Below, one piece after another: positions 1 to 7,006 of a DNA stretch of 34,451 nucleotides. Made by a program: the position numbers and the translations under genes. Origin of the DNA: Gallionella sp. UBA4121 (GTDB taxonomy: Bacteria; Pseudomonadota; Gammaproteobacteria; Burkholderiales; Gallionellaceae); assembly GCA_002381565.1 (NCBI GenBank), contig DFWZ01000034.1, positions 27,591-62,041 on the forward strand, in the 5' to 3' direction. How positions within the stretch are numbered: the first letter of the stretch is position 1; each line of letters begins with the position of its first letter. The notes under the pieces are model-generated. The model worked only from the letters and a program-made list of their open reading frames with translations, was not told the origin of the DNA and made no database searches.

Positions 1-71
1 TTGCCGCAACAATCGCTGCCGTCCTCCCGTTGATTGGTACAAAAAAACACATGCTTGTCGAAATAACTCAT
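1..71 (-). CDS. [2Fe-2S] ferredoxin-like protein, N-terminus only (cut by left edge)
   Basis: Only the first 23 codons are in the window. The reading starts MSYFDKHVFFCTNQ and continues to a Cys-Cys pair (residues 21-22). This N-terminus resembles the thioredoxin-fold (2Fe-2S) ferredoxin domain proteins, in which a CTNQR segment carries the first cluster cysteine. The ATG at 71 is preceded by GGAG about seven bases upstream, which supports the start. The gene lies downstream of the VanZ-family gene on the same strand, with a 170-base gap filled by an inverted repeat. The family call rests on a short stretch and my recall of the family; the rest of the gene is outside the window. Confidence 0.6.
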   Translation of the reverse strand, partial: MSYFDKHVFFCTNQREDGSDCCG

Positions 72-98
72 TGCTCAACTCCGGAATCTATGGGGTTA

Positions 99-238
99 GA
101 AAACCTAAAAATTCACTTTTGCGGGATGAAGCGCAAGAAGCCGCGCAGCAAACGACGAGACATATCAAATTTGATAGGCGAGGAATGAGCGAGCATGCGA
201 CAACGCGATTCGCCTGCAAAATGGACTTTTTAGGTTTC
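99..238. repeat. Inverted-repeat element with central palindrome (MITE-like or long hairpin)
   Basis: Arms at 101-122 and 216-237 are inverted copies with 19 of 22 bases matching. The exact middle (163-176) is a perfect 14-base palindrome, TATCAAATTTGATA, with nearly the same centre of symmetry. The element fills the gap between the VanZ gene stop and the ferredoxin-like gene start. It has the size and shape of a miniature inverted-repeat element, or of a long RNA hairpin in the intercistronic leader. I see no clear target duplication. Confidence 0.55.
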
Positions 239-240
239 CA

Positions 241-1311
241 TTATACGTTCCGTATCCGCCATAAGTGAAACAGCAACAGCACCGGAAAAATCATCGTGAT
301 GGTCTGCGCCAGACCGTTGTAATTGAGCAAATGCCCATAGTGCCAGTGATACACCGACATCGCGGCAGCGGGTGTGTTGCCGTCCACCACGAAGTTCACG
401 ATGACGAAATAGCTAAAGGCCACTACTGCACCCAGACTGATCACCGCCACACGCGGCAGCCACAACACTGCCGTAAGAATTATAAGGCCCAGCAACATGC
501 CGAACATCGCCTCGCCATTGATCCACAGCAACAACGCCCAGGATTTCAACAGCACGGCGGCAGCGGTGAACTTCATCAGCGCCACCACGCTCAGCACCAC
601 CAGCAACACCACCACAACACGGCGCGGCGTGCGCAACAGGGTCAGCAGCAGCGCACCCAGCATCAGCAGGTTCAGCGTGACCGCCACACTCGCCCACCAG
701 CCGAACGGTTCCGGCAAGGGCGCTACAAACGGCTGGCGCGCCATCTCGGTGATAAACACATTACCCAGCATCGGCAGGGATGGATTTATTTGCCCGAACA
801 CCCACAGCGACAGCAAAGCCAGGCCAAAATCCATCTCCTTGCCATGGCGAAACAAGTGACTGCGCCAGCGTATCAATCCCTGGCGGAACCAGCTCCACGA
901 GGAGATGCTGACCGCCAACAGCGCGCCGGTCAGCGTACCGAAAGTGTTGGTCAGCACATCCAGATTGGAGCTGGCGCGCGCGGGCAAATACATTTGCAGA
1001 TATTCCATGCCCGACGACAGACTCATGCCGCATACCACAGCGAGCATCACACTGACCGCAACCCCAAAACGCGCCCGCAACGCCAGCCCGACCAGAAGAC
1101 CAAAGGGAATATATGCCAGCACATTGACGACCGCATCAAACGGTGTAAAGGTTGACAACAAGGGCATATGCAGCACATCGACGAAATTCAGCCCCTGCTC
1201 GCGCCAGCCGGAAAACGGCGACAGGCTGACATATGCGATGAACAGCGCATAGCCTGCGGCCAGCAGTGTACGCAACCTTGCACGGGACTCGGAAATAAAT
1301 AGCTCGCTCAT
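241..1311 (-). CDS. VanZ-family polytopic membrane protein
   Basis: The 356-residue reading begins MSELFISESRAR and has about nine to ten hydrophobic segments. The N-terminal part fits the VanZ-like family: a first helix, a short loop with a Pro-Phe-Gly motif (YIPFGLLVG), and then SSGMEYLQMYLPARASSNLD, the conserved glutamate/asparagine-aspartate segment of VanZ proteins. The C-terminal half is an additional hydrophobic region without a recognised domain. VanZ-like proteins are inner-membrane proteins of mostly unknown function; teicoplanin resistance is known only for VanZ itself and should not be assumed here. Alternative starts exist upstream at 1380 and 1443, the latter overlapping the EamA gene. 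I prefer 1311 because the residues before it do not look membrane-targeting, though its ribosome-binding site is weak. Confidence 0.75.
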   Translation of the reverse strand: MSELFISESRARLRTLLAAGYALFIAYVSLSPFSGWREQGLNFVDVLHMPLLSTFTPFDAVVNVLAYIPFGLLVGLALRARFGVAVSVMLAVVCGMSLSSGMEYLQMYLPARASSNLDVLTNTFGTLTGALLAVSISSWSWFRQGLIRWRSHLFRHGKEMDFGLALLSLWVFGQINPSLPMLGNVFITEMARQPFVAPLPEPFGWWASVAVTLNLLMLGALLLTLLRTPRRVVVVLLVVLSVVALMKFTAAAVLLKSWALLLWINGEAMFGMLLGLIILTAVLWLPRVAVISLGAVVAFSYFVIVNFVVDGNTPAAAMSVYHWHYGHLLNYNGLAQTITMIFPVLLLFHLWRIRNV

Positions 1312-1385
1312 GTCTTGTTCTGCTTTATCCACTGCAAGTTTGACCGATCCGACGACGTGTGCACACCTCACACGAAACATGCGGC

Positions 1386-1820
1386 TTATCTTTTGAAACT
1401 CAGCACCACGACGCCGGCAGTGACCAGCAATATTCCCAGCCATTCTCTGAGTTGCGGGCGCTCGCCCAGGAAGATAACGGCAAAAATGGCGACCAGCACC
1501 ACGCTGAATTTATCCACGGGCGCGACTTTTGACGCCTCGCCCATCTGCAAAGCGCGAAAGTAGCAAACCCAAGATGCACCGGTTGCCAGACCCGACAGCG
1601 TCAGAAACAACCAGGTTTTCTGGCTCAGCGCAAAAGGGTCGCTCCACTTCCCGGTGAAATACACGAAGCCTGACAGCACCAGCAGAATGACGAAGGTGCG
1701 TATCAGCGTGGCGAAATCGGAATTCACCCCTTGCAGCCCGATTTTGGCGAAAATCGCCGTCATGGCCGCAAACACCGCCGAGAGCAACGCCCAGTAGAAC
1801 CATCCATGCGCTGACAACAT
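1386..1820 (-). CDS. EamA/DMT-family small membrane transporter
   Basis: The 144-residue protein has four to five hydrophobic helices and matches the short single-domain EamA proteins of the drug/metabolite transporter superfamily. It opens with WFYWALLSAVFAAMTAIFAK and ends with the typical GERPQLREWLGILLVTAGV segment. Such half-size proteins are thought to act as dimers; the substrate is unknown. The start at 1820 is chosen because GGAGG lies at a good distance upstream (about 1826-1830). The longer reading to 1913 would run into the inverted repeat. The VanZ-family gene follows on the same strand, so the two are probably co-transcribed. Confidence 0.85.
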   Translation of the reverse strand: MLSAHGWFYWALLSAVFAAMTAIFAKIGLQGVNSDFATLIRTFVILLVLSGFVYFTGKWSDPFALSQKTWLFLTLSGLATGASWVCYFRALQMGEASKVAPVDKFSVVLVAIFAVIFLGERPQLREWLGILLVTAGVVVLSFKR

Positions 1821-1848
1821 CGCCACCTCCGTTAAACCAAAAACATTA

Positions 1849-2041
1849 TCCACGAAAGACACGAAAAGCACGAAAAAATAACAAGCGATTTGGCGTGTAG
1901 CATTACCAAACATTCCTATTTAGAAGAAAACCATAAGATGGGTATTTCAAAGCTTAGTCGAATTCGGCCTCTTTCCAACAGAGAAAAGTTGGAACGATTT
2001 TGTTGTGTAGGCTTGTTCGCGCTTTTCGTGTCTTTCGTGGA
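1849..2041. repeat. Pair of 26-base inverted repeats built from CACGAAA-type units
   Basis: Arms at 1849-1874 and 2016-2041 match in inverted orientation at 25 of 26 bases. Each arm contains repeated (C)ACGAAA units. The 141 bases between the arms are not coding on either strand as far as I can tell, and include a smaller hairpin (TTCCAAC at 1973-1979 with GTTGGAA at 1988-1994). The element sits between the DUF2288 stop and the EamA ribosome-binding site, so it could hold or influence the EamA promoter. I recall similar CACGAAA-rich intergenic repeats in other environmental proteobacteria, but cannot verify this here. Confidence 0.7.
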
Positions 2042-2047
2042 CAGCAG

Positions 2048-2347
2048 TTACTTTACTGGCTGTACCAGCACCCACGGGCTGACCACCACTGCCCACAGCA
2101 TCGCATCGGCTTCCAGCCAGCTGCGCGCCTGTTCATCCGTGACTTTGCCAAACTGGCCTGCCGCCATCCATTGCCCGATTAAGACTGCATTATCCTCCGA
2201 CATTTGGAACGCCGTCTCGACCAGGTCCAGGTCGGGAGAAACAAAAATCGCGGCTCCGCCGGCAAAATAACGCTGCATGTCGCGCCAGCGCATTTGCGCA
2301 GTTTCCAGATTGACCTTGGCACGAGAAATTTCTTGTGGGCTAAGCAT
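2048..2347 (-). CDS. DUF2288 family protein
   Basis: The 99-residue protein matches my recall of DUF2288: a helical N-terminus with LETAQMRWRDMQRYFAGG, the block DLDLVETAFQMSEDN, a QWMAAGQ segment, and the tryptophan-rich end LWAVVVSPWVLVQP. The length is the usual one for the family. No function is known. The start overlaps the end of the upstream gamma-carbonic-anhydrase-like gene by eight bases, so translation is probably coupled. The family is confined mostly to aquatic proteobacteria and cyanobacteria as far as I recall. Confidence 0.8.
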   Translation of the reverse strand: MLSPQEISRAKVNLETAQMRWRDMQRYFAGGAAIFVSPDLDLVETAFQMSEDNAVLIGQWMAAGQFGKVTDEQARSWLEADAMLWAVVVSPWVLVQPVK

Positions 2348-2897
2348 ATTCTTGTTCCATCCGCTTTGTTCCGTTCAGATAATTATCCTTCACCTTCATG
2401 TAATGCTCGGCAGAATGACGCAGAAACGCGATTTCCTCCTCCGTCAGCGCTCGCACCGCCTTGGCAGGACGGCCCATGTAGAGCATCCCGCTCTCCAGCA
2501 CTTTACCCGGAGACACCAGACTGCCCGCTCCGATCATCACACGATCAGGAATCACCACATTGTCCATGACGATGGAACCCATGCCGATCAGGCACTCGTC
2601 CCCTATCGTGCAGCCATGCAGGATCACCGAATGACCGACCGTCACATAATCACCGATGATCAAAGGCGAACCCTCCGGATTCTGTGGCGTCCTGTGCGAC
2701 ACATGACCCATCGTCAGGTCCTGCACGTTACTGCCGCGCCCGATCACGATGCGGTTCACGTCACCGCGCAACACCGTGTTGCACCAGATTGAACAGTCAT
2801 CACCCATCACTACATCGCCGATGACCTGGCAGGAAGAATGAAGGTAAACCCGGTCGCCAAGAACGGGCTGAGTGTCGAGATAAGATGATAAAGGCAT
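2340..2897 (-). CDS. Gamma-carbonic-anhydrase-like hexapeptide-repeat protein
   Basis: The 185-residue protein is a left-handed beta-helix of the gamma carbonic anhydrase/YrdA family. Hexapeptide turns run through residues 10-140 (GDVVMGDDCSIWCNTVLRGD and IIGDYVTVGHSVILHGCTIG). Three histidines that fit the zinc-binding positions are seen in GHVSH and VGHSVILHG. The C-terminal helix follows NYLNG. Members form trimers with zinc at the subunit interface; many lack proven carbonic anhydrase activity, so the enzyme activity remains an inference. It is followed by DUF2288 with an overlap and is probably the first gene of that pair. Confidence 0.88.
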   Translation of the reverse strand: MPLSSYLDTQPVLGDRVYLHSSCQVIGDVVMGDDCSIWCNTVLRGDVNRIVIGRGSNVQDLTMGHVSHRTPQNPEGSPLIIGDYVTVGHSVILHGCTIGDECLIGMGSIVMDNVVIPDRVMIGAGSLVSPGKVLESGMLYMGRPAKAVRALTEEEIAFLRHSAEHYMKVKDNYLNGTKRMEQEYA

Positions 2898-2911
2898 GTC
2901 TTAATTTTCTT

Positions 2912-3199
2912 TCAATGTTTCCGCCAATATCCGGGGCGGCGACTGTCGTGGGCGATAGCCAGGATTTCCGCCTGTTCGCCGCGTATGCGGTAAATCACGC
3001 CATAACGGAAATGCTTAAGGTGGCAACGCCGCAGATTTTTTCCAAGAGGATGCCATGCCAGCGGCTGATTACGAATTCGTGCCAATGCCTCATCTACATC
3101 GGCTGTAAAACGGTATCCCAAACCGAGTTGTTGCATCTCCAGATACTCGAATGCATCATCCAGTTCCTGTTGCGCTGCCGTTGAAAAATACAAATGCAT
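2912..3199 (-). CDS. RelE/ParE-family toxin of a type II toxin-antitoxin pair
   Basis: The 95-residue reading (M-H-L-Y-F-S...) has the ParE/RelE fold pattern: N-terminal helices with AQQELDDAFEYLE, then ADVDEALARIRNQPLAWHPLG and the strand block RRCHLKHFRYGVIYRI, ending ILAIAHDSRRPGYWRKH. The terminal HDSRRPGYW signature is frequent in ParE-like toxins. The start ATG shares one base with the antitoxin stop (TGATG), a typical coupled arrangement; a GTG one codon upstream at 3202 is an alternative. ParE toxins act on gyrase and RelE toxins cleave mRNA; the sequence does not decide between them. Confidence 0.85.
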   Translation of the reverse strand: MHLYFSTAAQQELDDAFEYLEMQQLGLGYRFTADVDEALARIRNQPLAWHPLGKNLRRCHLKHFRYGVIYRIRGEQAEILAIAHDSRRPGYWRKH

Positions 3200-3417
3200 C
3201 ACCGGCGATATTTCAGCATCACTTCTTCCGCCGCTATTAGCGCCATCTCCCCCCGATCAATCGCTGCGGCGCGCTGCTCACATTCGATTATCCATGCTTG
3301 CTCAACAGCGGGTTCAGTGGGGCAGACCAAATCAAACAAGGCATCCAGCAAGGCCAGCTTGTCCTTTTCCGGCAGCACTTTGGCCTGCTCGACAAGGGTA
3401 TCAACGATTGCGCTCAT
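3199..3417 (-). CDS. Addiction-module antitoxin (TIGR02574 / Unstab_antitox type)
   Basis: The small acidic 72-residue protein has the family pattern: an N-terminal helix VDTLVEQAKVLPEKDKLALLDALFDL, a central PTEPAVEQAWIIECEQRAAAIDRGE, and the EEVMLKYR end. This is the usual partner of ParE-like toxins and precedes the toxin in the operon. GGAGTG stands eight bases before the ATG. The upstream gap (3418-3478) must hold the promoter; an AT-rich TATATA lies in it. Antitoxins of this type have no clear DNA-binding domain, so autoregulation is uncertain. Confidence 0.85.
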   Translation of the reverse strand: MSAIVDTLVEQAKVLPEKDKLALLDALFDLVCPTEPAVEQAWIIECEQRAAAIDRGEMALIAAEEVMLKYRR

Positions 3418-3478
3418 GATGACACTCCATAGTTAATTGAAAATGCTAGGCATATATCGTGTTCTCTCCCTCGTTACG

Positions 3479-3832
3479 CTATATTGAAGCGCCATCAAAA
3501 ATCTCCACGGGAAGCTCCAAGGATTTAATACCTTCAATGCAACCAATGTTCAGACGGTAGTGACCGGGTTTTCTCATCGTTTCGTGAAAAGTATAAATGC
3601 CGCACTTATTGCAAAAGTGATGTTTAGCTGTTTTCAAACCAAACTGATACGTTGACAACGAATCCCCGCTTGCTTGAATATTTATGTCTTCCGGTGCAAC
3701 CGTGAACGCCGTCATTATTGCGCCCTTTCTGACACAAATGGAGCAGTTGCAACGCAATCCTTTGTCGATTTCCGGCGCTGTAAAATCATATGCAATCGAA
3801 CCGCAGTGACAGCTCCCCCGATATTTCTGCAT
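3479..3832 (-). CDS. GFA (CENP-V/GFA) family zinc-binding protein
   Basis: The 117-residue protein carries the cysteine pattern of the glutathione-dependent formaldehyde-activating enzyme family: C8-x-C10-G, C28-x-C30-x-x-C33 and C74-x-x-C77-G, followed by the YTFH block. These residues bind two zinc ions in characterised members. Length and motif order are normal. Most GFA-family proteins have unproven substrates; the name should not be taken as proof of a formaldehyde role. It stands alone between the toxin-antitoxin pair and pyrC, all on the minus strand. Confidence 0.87.
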   Translation of the reverse strand: MQKYRGSCHCGSIAYDFTAPEIDKGLRCNCSICVRKGAIMTAFTVAPEDINIQASGDSLSTYQFGLKTAKHHFCNKCGIYTFHETMRKPGHYRLNIGCIEGIKSLELPVEIFDGASI

Positions 3833-3880
3833 TTATGGTTACTCTTTCGTAGATTTAACGTAGATGTACTGAAAACACCA

Positions 3881-4915
3881 TTAGCCCACCAGCTTCCACA
3901 TCATCGTCTCTCCCGCGCATAGCGGCACCAGACGCTGTTCACCGAAACCCACCGAAGCGGGCACTTGCCAGTCCTCACGGCGCAGCGTGATGGTGTCGGT
4001 GTTGCGCGGCAGTCGATAATAATCTGCCCCGAAGAAGCTGGCAAAACCTTCCAGCTTGTCCAGCGCGCCCAGCTGCTCGAAAGCCTGTGCGTAAAACTCC
4101 ATCGCGGCATGGGCGGTGTAGATACCGGCACAGCCGCAGGATGTTTCCTTCGCAGACTGCGCATGAGGCGCGCTGTCGGTACCGAGAAAAAATTTCGGGT
4201 TGCCGCTGACAGCCGCCACACCCAGCGCCGCCCGATGCAGTTCGCGCTTCAACACCGGCAGGCAGTAATAATGCGGGCGTATGCCGCCGCTGAACATGGC
4301 GTTGCGGTTATACAGCAGATGATGCGCGGTGATGGTCGCCGCGATATTGTCGGGCGCGCTTTCCACGAATTGCACCGCGTCGCGGGTGGTGATGTGCTCG
4401 AACACCACACGCAAACCCGGCAAATCACGCAACAGCGGCATCATGACGCGCTCGATAAACACCGCTTCGCGGTCGAACACGTCTATTGCGGGGTCAGTTA
4501 CTTCACCATGCACCAGCAACGGCATCCCGCAACGCTGCATTTCCGCCAGTGCGGAATAGGTCTTGCGGATGTCAGTCACGCCTGCATCGGAGTTGGTAGT
4601 GGCACCCGCCGGGTACAGCTTCACCGCATGAACGATACCGCTCTCGTGTGCCTTGCGTATTTCATCGGCCGAGGTGTTGTCGGTGAGGTACAGCGTCATC
4701 AGCGGCTCGAACGCAGCGTTTGCGGGGAGCGCTGCGAGTATGCGCTGCCGGTATTCGAGTGCCTGAGCGGTGTTGGTCACGGGAGGCCTCAAATTGGGCA
4801 TGACAATGGCGCGTGCGAATTGCCGCGCGGTATCGGGCAACACCGATTGCATCAGTGCGCCGTCGCGCAAGTGCAGGTGCCAGTCATCTGGGCGGGTGAT
4901 CGTGAGTTGCTGCAT
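3881..4915 (-). CDS. pyrC: Dihydroorotase (class II)
   Basis: The enzyme reversibly cyclises N-carbamoyl-aspartate to dihydroorotate in pyrimidine synthesis in the cytoplasm. The 344-residue protein is close to the E. coli PyrC length. Metal ligands are visible: H13-x-H15 in DWHLHLRDG, the lysine expected to be carbamylated at K99 (AVKLYPAGATTNSD), H136 (LLVHGEV), H174 (VFEHITT), and the catalytic Asp D247 in FFLGTDSAPHA. All expected residues are present, so the enzyme should be active. It is not in an obvious operon: the GFA gene lies 48 bases downstream and a 146-base gap separates it from the neighbour upstream. Confidence 0.97.
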   Translation of the reverse strand: MQQLTITRPDDWHLHLRDGALMQSVLPDTARQFARAIVMPNLRPPVTNTAQALEYRQRILAALPANAAFEPLMTLYLTDNTSADEIRKAHESGIVHAVKLYPAGATTNSDAGVTDIRKTYSALAEMQRCGMPLLVHGEVTDPAIDVFDREAVFIERVMMPLLRDLPGLRVVFEHITTRDAVQFVESAPDNIAATITAHHLLYNRNAMFSGGIRPHYYCLPVLKRELHRAALGVAAVSGNPKFFLGTDSAPHAQSAKETSCGCAGIYTAHAAMEFYAQAFEQLGALDKLEGFASFFGADYYRLPRNTDTITLRREDWQVPASVGFGEQRLVPLCAGETMMWKLVG

Positions 4916-5061
4916 GATATTGTCCGGCTAGGTATGTAACGGCGATTATAAATCAAAGGCCGTTGCACCGCCCCCGTTCACAAGGATACGAGCCTAACTT
5001 TGCACAGAAATTTCTCAAATTTGCCTTTCGGGAAATTCATCAAACGAGCTATCGCGGTCAC

Positions 5062-6201
5062 TCAAACTTTTGAATCATAGAACCGAATCGAATTGCGCCC
5101 GGACGCTTTGGCTTGATACATGGCCGCATCAGCCCACTTCAGGATGTCTTCCTGGCTTTCTTCGTGATTGATGAAGACGACCACACCAATACTTGCAGTG
5201 CATGGATGTTCGACCATAGTATCGGCGCCTCCCTCATGCCTGAGTCTCAGCAAATAGGGTTCGGCTAGCACGGCGCGGATTTTTTCTGCGACAGTATGAG
5301 CCTGTGTAGTGGACTCGGTTTTATCCAAACTCAGTTCACTGAGCATCACCACAAACTCATCGCCGCCGAAGCGCGCCACGGTGTCCGTTTCGCGCACACA
5401 GCTTTTCAGTCGATCGGTCGCCTCAATCAACAACAAATCACCCACATCATGACCATACGTGTCGTTTAACGGTTTGAAGTTATCCAGATCCAGGAACATA
5501 ACCGCGCCAAAGCAACCACTGCGATGGCTGGCAGCCATAGCCCGGCTCAGGCGATCATTGAGCAGGCGACGGTTTGGAAGCAGTGTCAATGCGTCATAGA
5601 AGGCGAGATTGTGAATTTGTTCTTCCGCCACCTTGCGTAAGGTAATATCGTTCAGCGTAGCGACATAATTGGTGACCTCTCCGGTACTACCGATCACTTC
5701 GGTGATGGTGAGTTGCTCCGGATACACTTCGCCATTCTTGCGCCGGTTCCATATTTCACCCTGCCATGTCCCGGTGCGCCGGACACTTTCCCAGATCGCG
5801 GCATAAAAGGCCGCATCATGGCGACCCGACTTGAGCAGACGAGGTGTCAGGCCTATTGCTTCCTTTGCCGTGTAGCCGGTGATTCTGGTGAAAGCATGGT
5901 TGACCCTCAGGATTACGCTGTGCGCATCGGTAACTGCCATACCTTCCTGCGTCTCAAAGGCGGTGGCAGCAATACGAAGCTGCTCATCAACCCTAATGGC
6001 CCATTTGCGCATAAAAAATGAAGCCGCTGTGGCAAATGCGGCAGTCGCGATGGCTGTAATTGTATGCGAACCCCACATAGTCAAGGTCCCCTTGAAGAAT
6101 ATCTCCTTCAGGAACTCATAGACAGCCATAAGCAATGCCACACTGAAAAAAATGCCGGCTAATTGAATTACGGGTAATAATTTGTGGGATGCTATCTTCA
6201 T
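5062..6201 (-). CDS. Membrane PAS-GGDEF diguanylate cyclase
   Basis: The 379-residue protein has two predicted membrane helices (about 8-28 and 43-63), a PAS domain with its PAC region (about 73-190, including NGEVYPEQLTITEV), and a GGDEF domain (about 200-375). The active-site motif GGDEF is intact at 279-283, and RETD at 270-273 sits at the correct distance for the inhibitory c-di-GMP site, so it should make c-di-GMP with feedback control. There is no EAL domain. The PAS domain faces the cytoplasm and probably senses a small ligand or redox state. It is monocistronic; no strong ribosome-binding site is seen at this start. Confidence 0.93.
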   Translation of the reverse strand: MKIASHKLLPVIQLAGIFFSVALLMAVYEFLKEIFFKGTLTMWGSHTITAIATAAFATAASFFMRKWAIRVDEQLRIAATAFETQEGMAVTDAHSVILRVNHAFTRITGYTAKEAIGLTPRLLKSGRHDAAFYAAIWESVRRTGTWQGEIWNRRKNGEVYPEQLTITEVIGSTGEVTNYVATLNDITLRKVAEEQIHNLAFYDALTLLPNRRLLNDRLSRAMAASHRSGCFGAVMFLDLDNFKPLNDTYGHDVGDLLLIEATDRLKSCVRETDTVARFGGDEFVVMLSELSLDKTESTTQAHTVAEKIRAVLAEPYLLRLRHEGGADTMVEHPCTASIGVVVFINHEESQEDILKWADAAMYQAKASGRNSIRFYDSKV

Positions 6202-6271
6202 CTGTTACTTGGAGGGAAATAAATCAAGCCGGGCGCATAAAAGTGCATGATTTCGCCAGCCAGAGAGTAAA

Positions 6272-6297
6272 TAAAAAAGCCGAGCATTATACTCGGC
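6272..6297 (-). terminator. Rho-independent terminator of the efflux operon
   Basis: Read on the minus strand, GCCGAG (6297-6292), a seven-base loop and CTCGGC (6284-6279) are followed at once by six T residues. It lies 68 bases past the stop of the TetR gene, which makes it the end of the four-gene efflux operon. Confidence 0.9.
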
Positions 6298-6364
6298 CTA
6301 TTCCTCACTTGTCAGCAGCGAGTGCAACTTTACAGGGATTCTTTGAGATTTGCCTGACGTATGG

Positions 6365-7000
6365 CTAACCTGATTTTTTAGCCGATTGCAGCAGTGCCGC
6401 CAGCGAAAAATCTGCGATATGCCGGGAGATCGCCTCAATTTCATGTCCGTCATAATGCAGGGTGGGCGTCAGGATTTGTAACACCGGGTGAGAATGACGA
6501 TAAAACAGACACTGACCTAGTATGCTGTACACACTGCGGCGCAGCGCAGCTTCACTCGTCCGGCAACCCACAATCTCGCGCACCAGCCGGCCCAAAAACT
6601 CATGCAGCGGCGCGATCGCCTCAATCACGATCTTGTCCAGCGCAGGCGTGGGGTCGGCCAGTTCGCGCGCCATCATCTGACATTGCCGCGAAGCGTTGTT
6701 TTCATCGAGCAGCAATAACATGAAATCACGGATGAACAGACGCAGGCGTATTTCAGGGTCGGCATCGGCTGCATCATTGGCAAGCTGCAAATCCCTGAGC
6801 CGATTGAAATTTAACGCTTCTGAGAGCAAGCCGTCCTTGCTGCCGAAATGATAGTTCACCGCTGCGACGTTGACATCCGCGCGGCGGCATATCTCCCGCA
6901 CCGTCGCGCCCTGAAAACCATGCTGGGCAAACACCTCGCGCGCGGCTTCCACCAGGCGTGCGCGGGTCCGTTCACTGGCCGTTAGTTCTTCTTCAGTCAT
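6365..7000 (-). CDS. TetR-family regulator of the efflux operon
   Basis: The 211-residue protein has an N-terminal TetR helix-turn-helix (about residues 10-56, with REVFAQHGFQGATVREICRRADVN followed by VAAVNYHFGSKDGLL) and a C-terminal ligand domain of the DUF1956/CecR-like type (RQCQMMARELADPTPALD; SILGQCLFYRHSHPVLQ). It is the last gene of the operon, six bases after the channel gene. Two palindromes TCAAAC-N4-GTTTGA overlap the operon promoter at 12938-12966 and are the likely binding sites, giving feedback on the pump and on itself. The ligand is unknown. Confidence 0.92.
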   Translation of the reverse strand: MTEEELTASERTRARLVEAAREVFAQHGFQGATVREICRRADVNVAAVNYHFGSKDGLLSEALNFNRLRDLQLANDAADADPEIRLRLFIRDFMLLLLDENNASRQCQMMARELADPTPALDKIVIEAIAPLHEFLGRLVREIVGCRTSEAALRRSVYSILGQCLFYRHSHPVLQILTPTLHYDGHEIEAISRHIADFSLAALLQSAKKSG

Positions 7001-7006
7001 ACGCCG

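Noticed and set aside
71..268. Plus-strand open frame near the left edge, open back to position 2
   Set aside because: The minus strand carries a ferredoxin-like start with a ribosome-binding site at 71, and the frame runs through the inverted repeat; its product matches nothing I know.
265..1155. Long plus-strand frame rich in His, Gln and Arg
   Set aside because: It is antisense to the VanZ-family gene; the composition is the usual shadow of a hydrophobic gene read backwards.
3965..4939. Plus-strand frame of 324 codons over pyrC
   Set aside because: pyrC on the other strand has all catalytic residues; the shadow has no domain.
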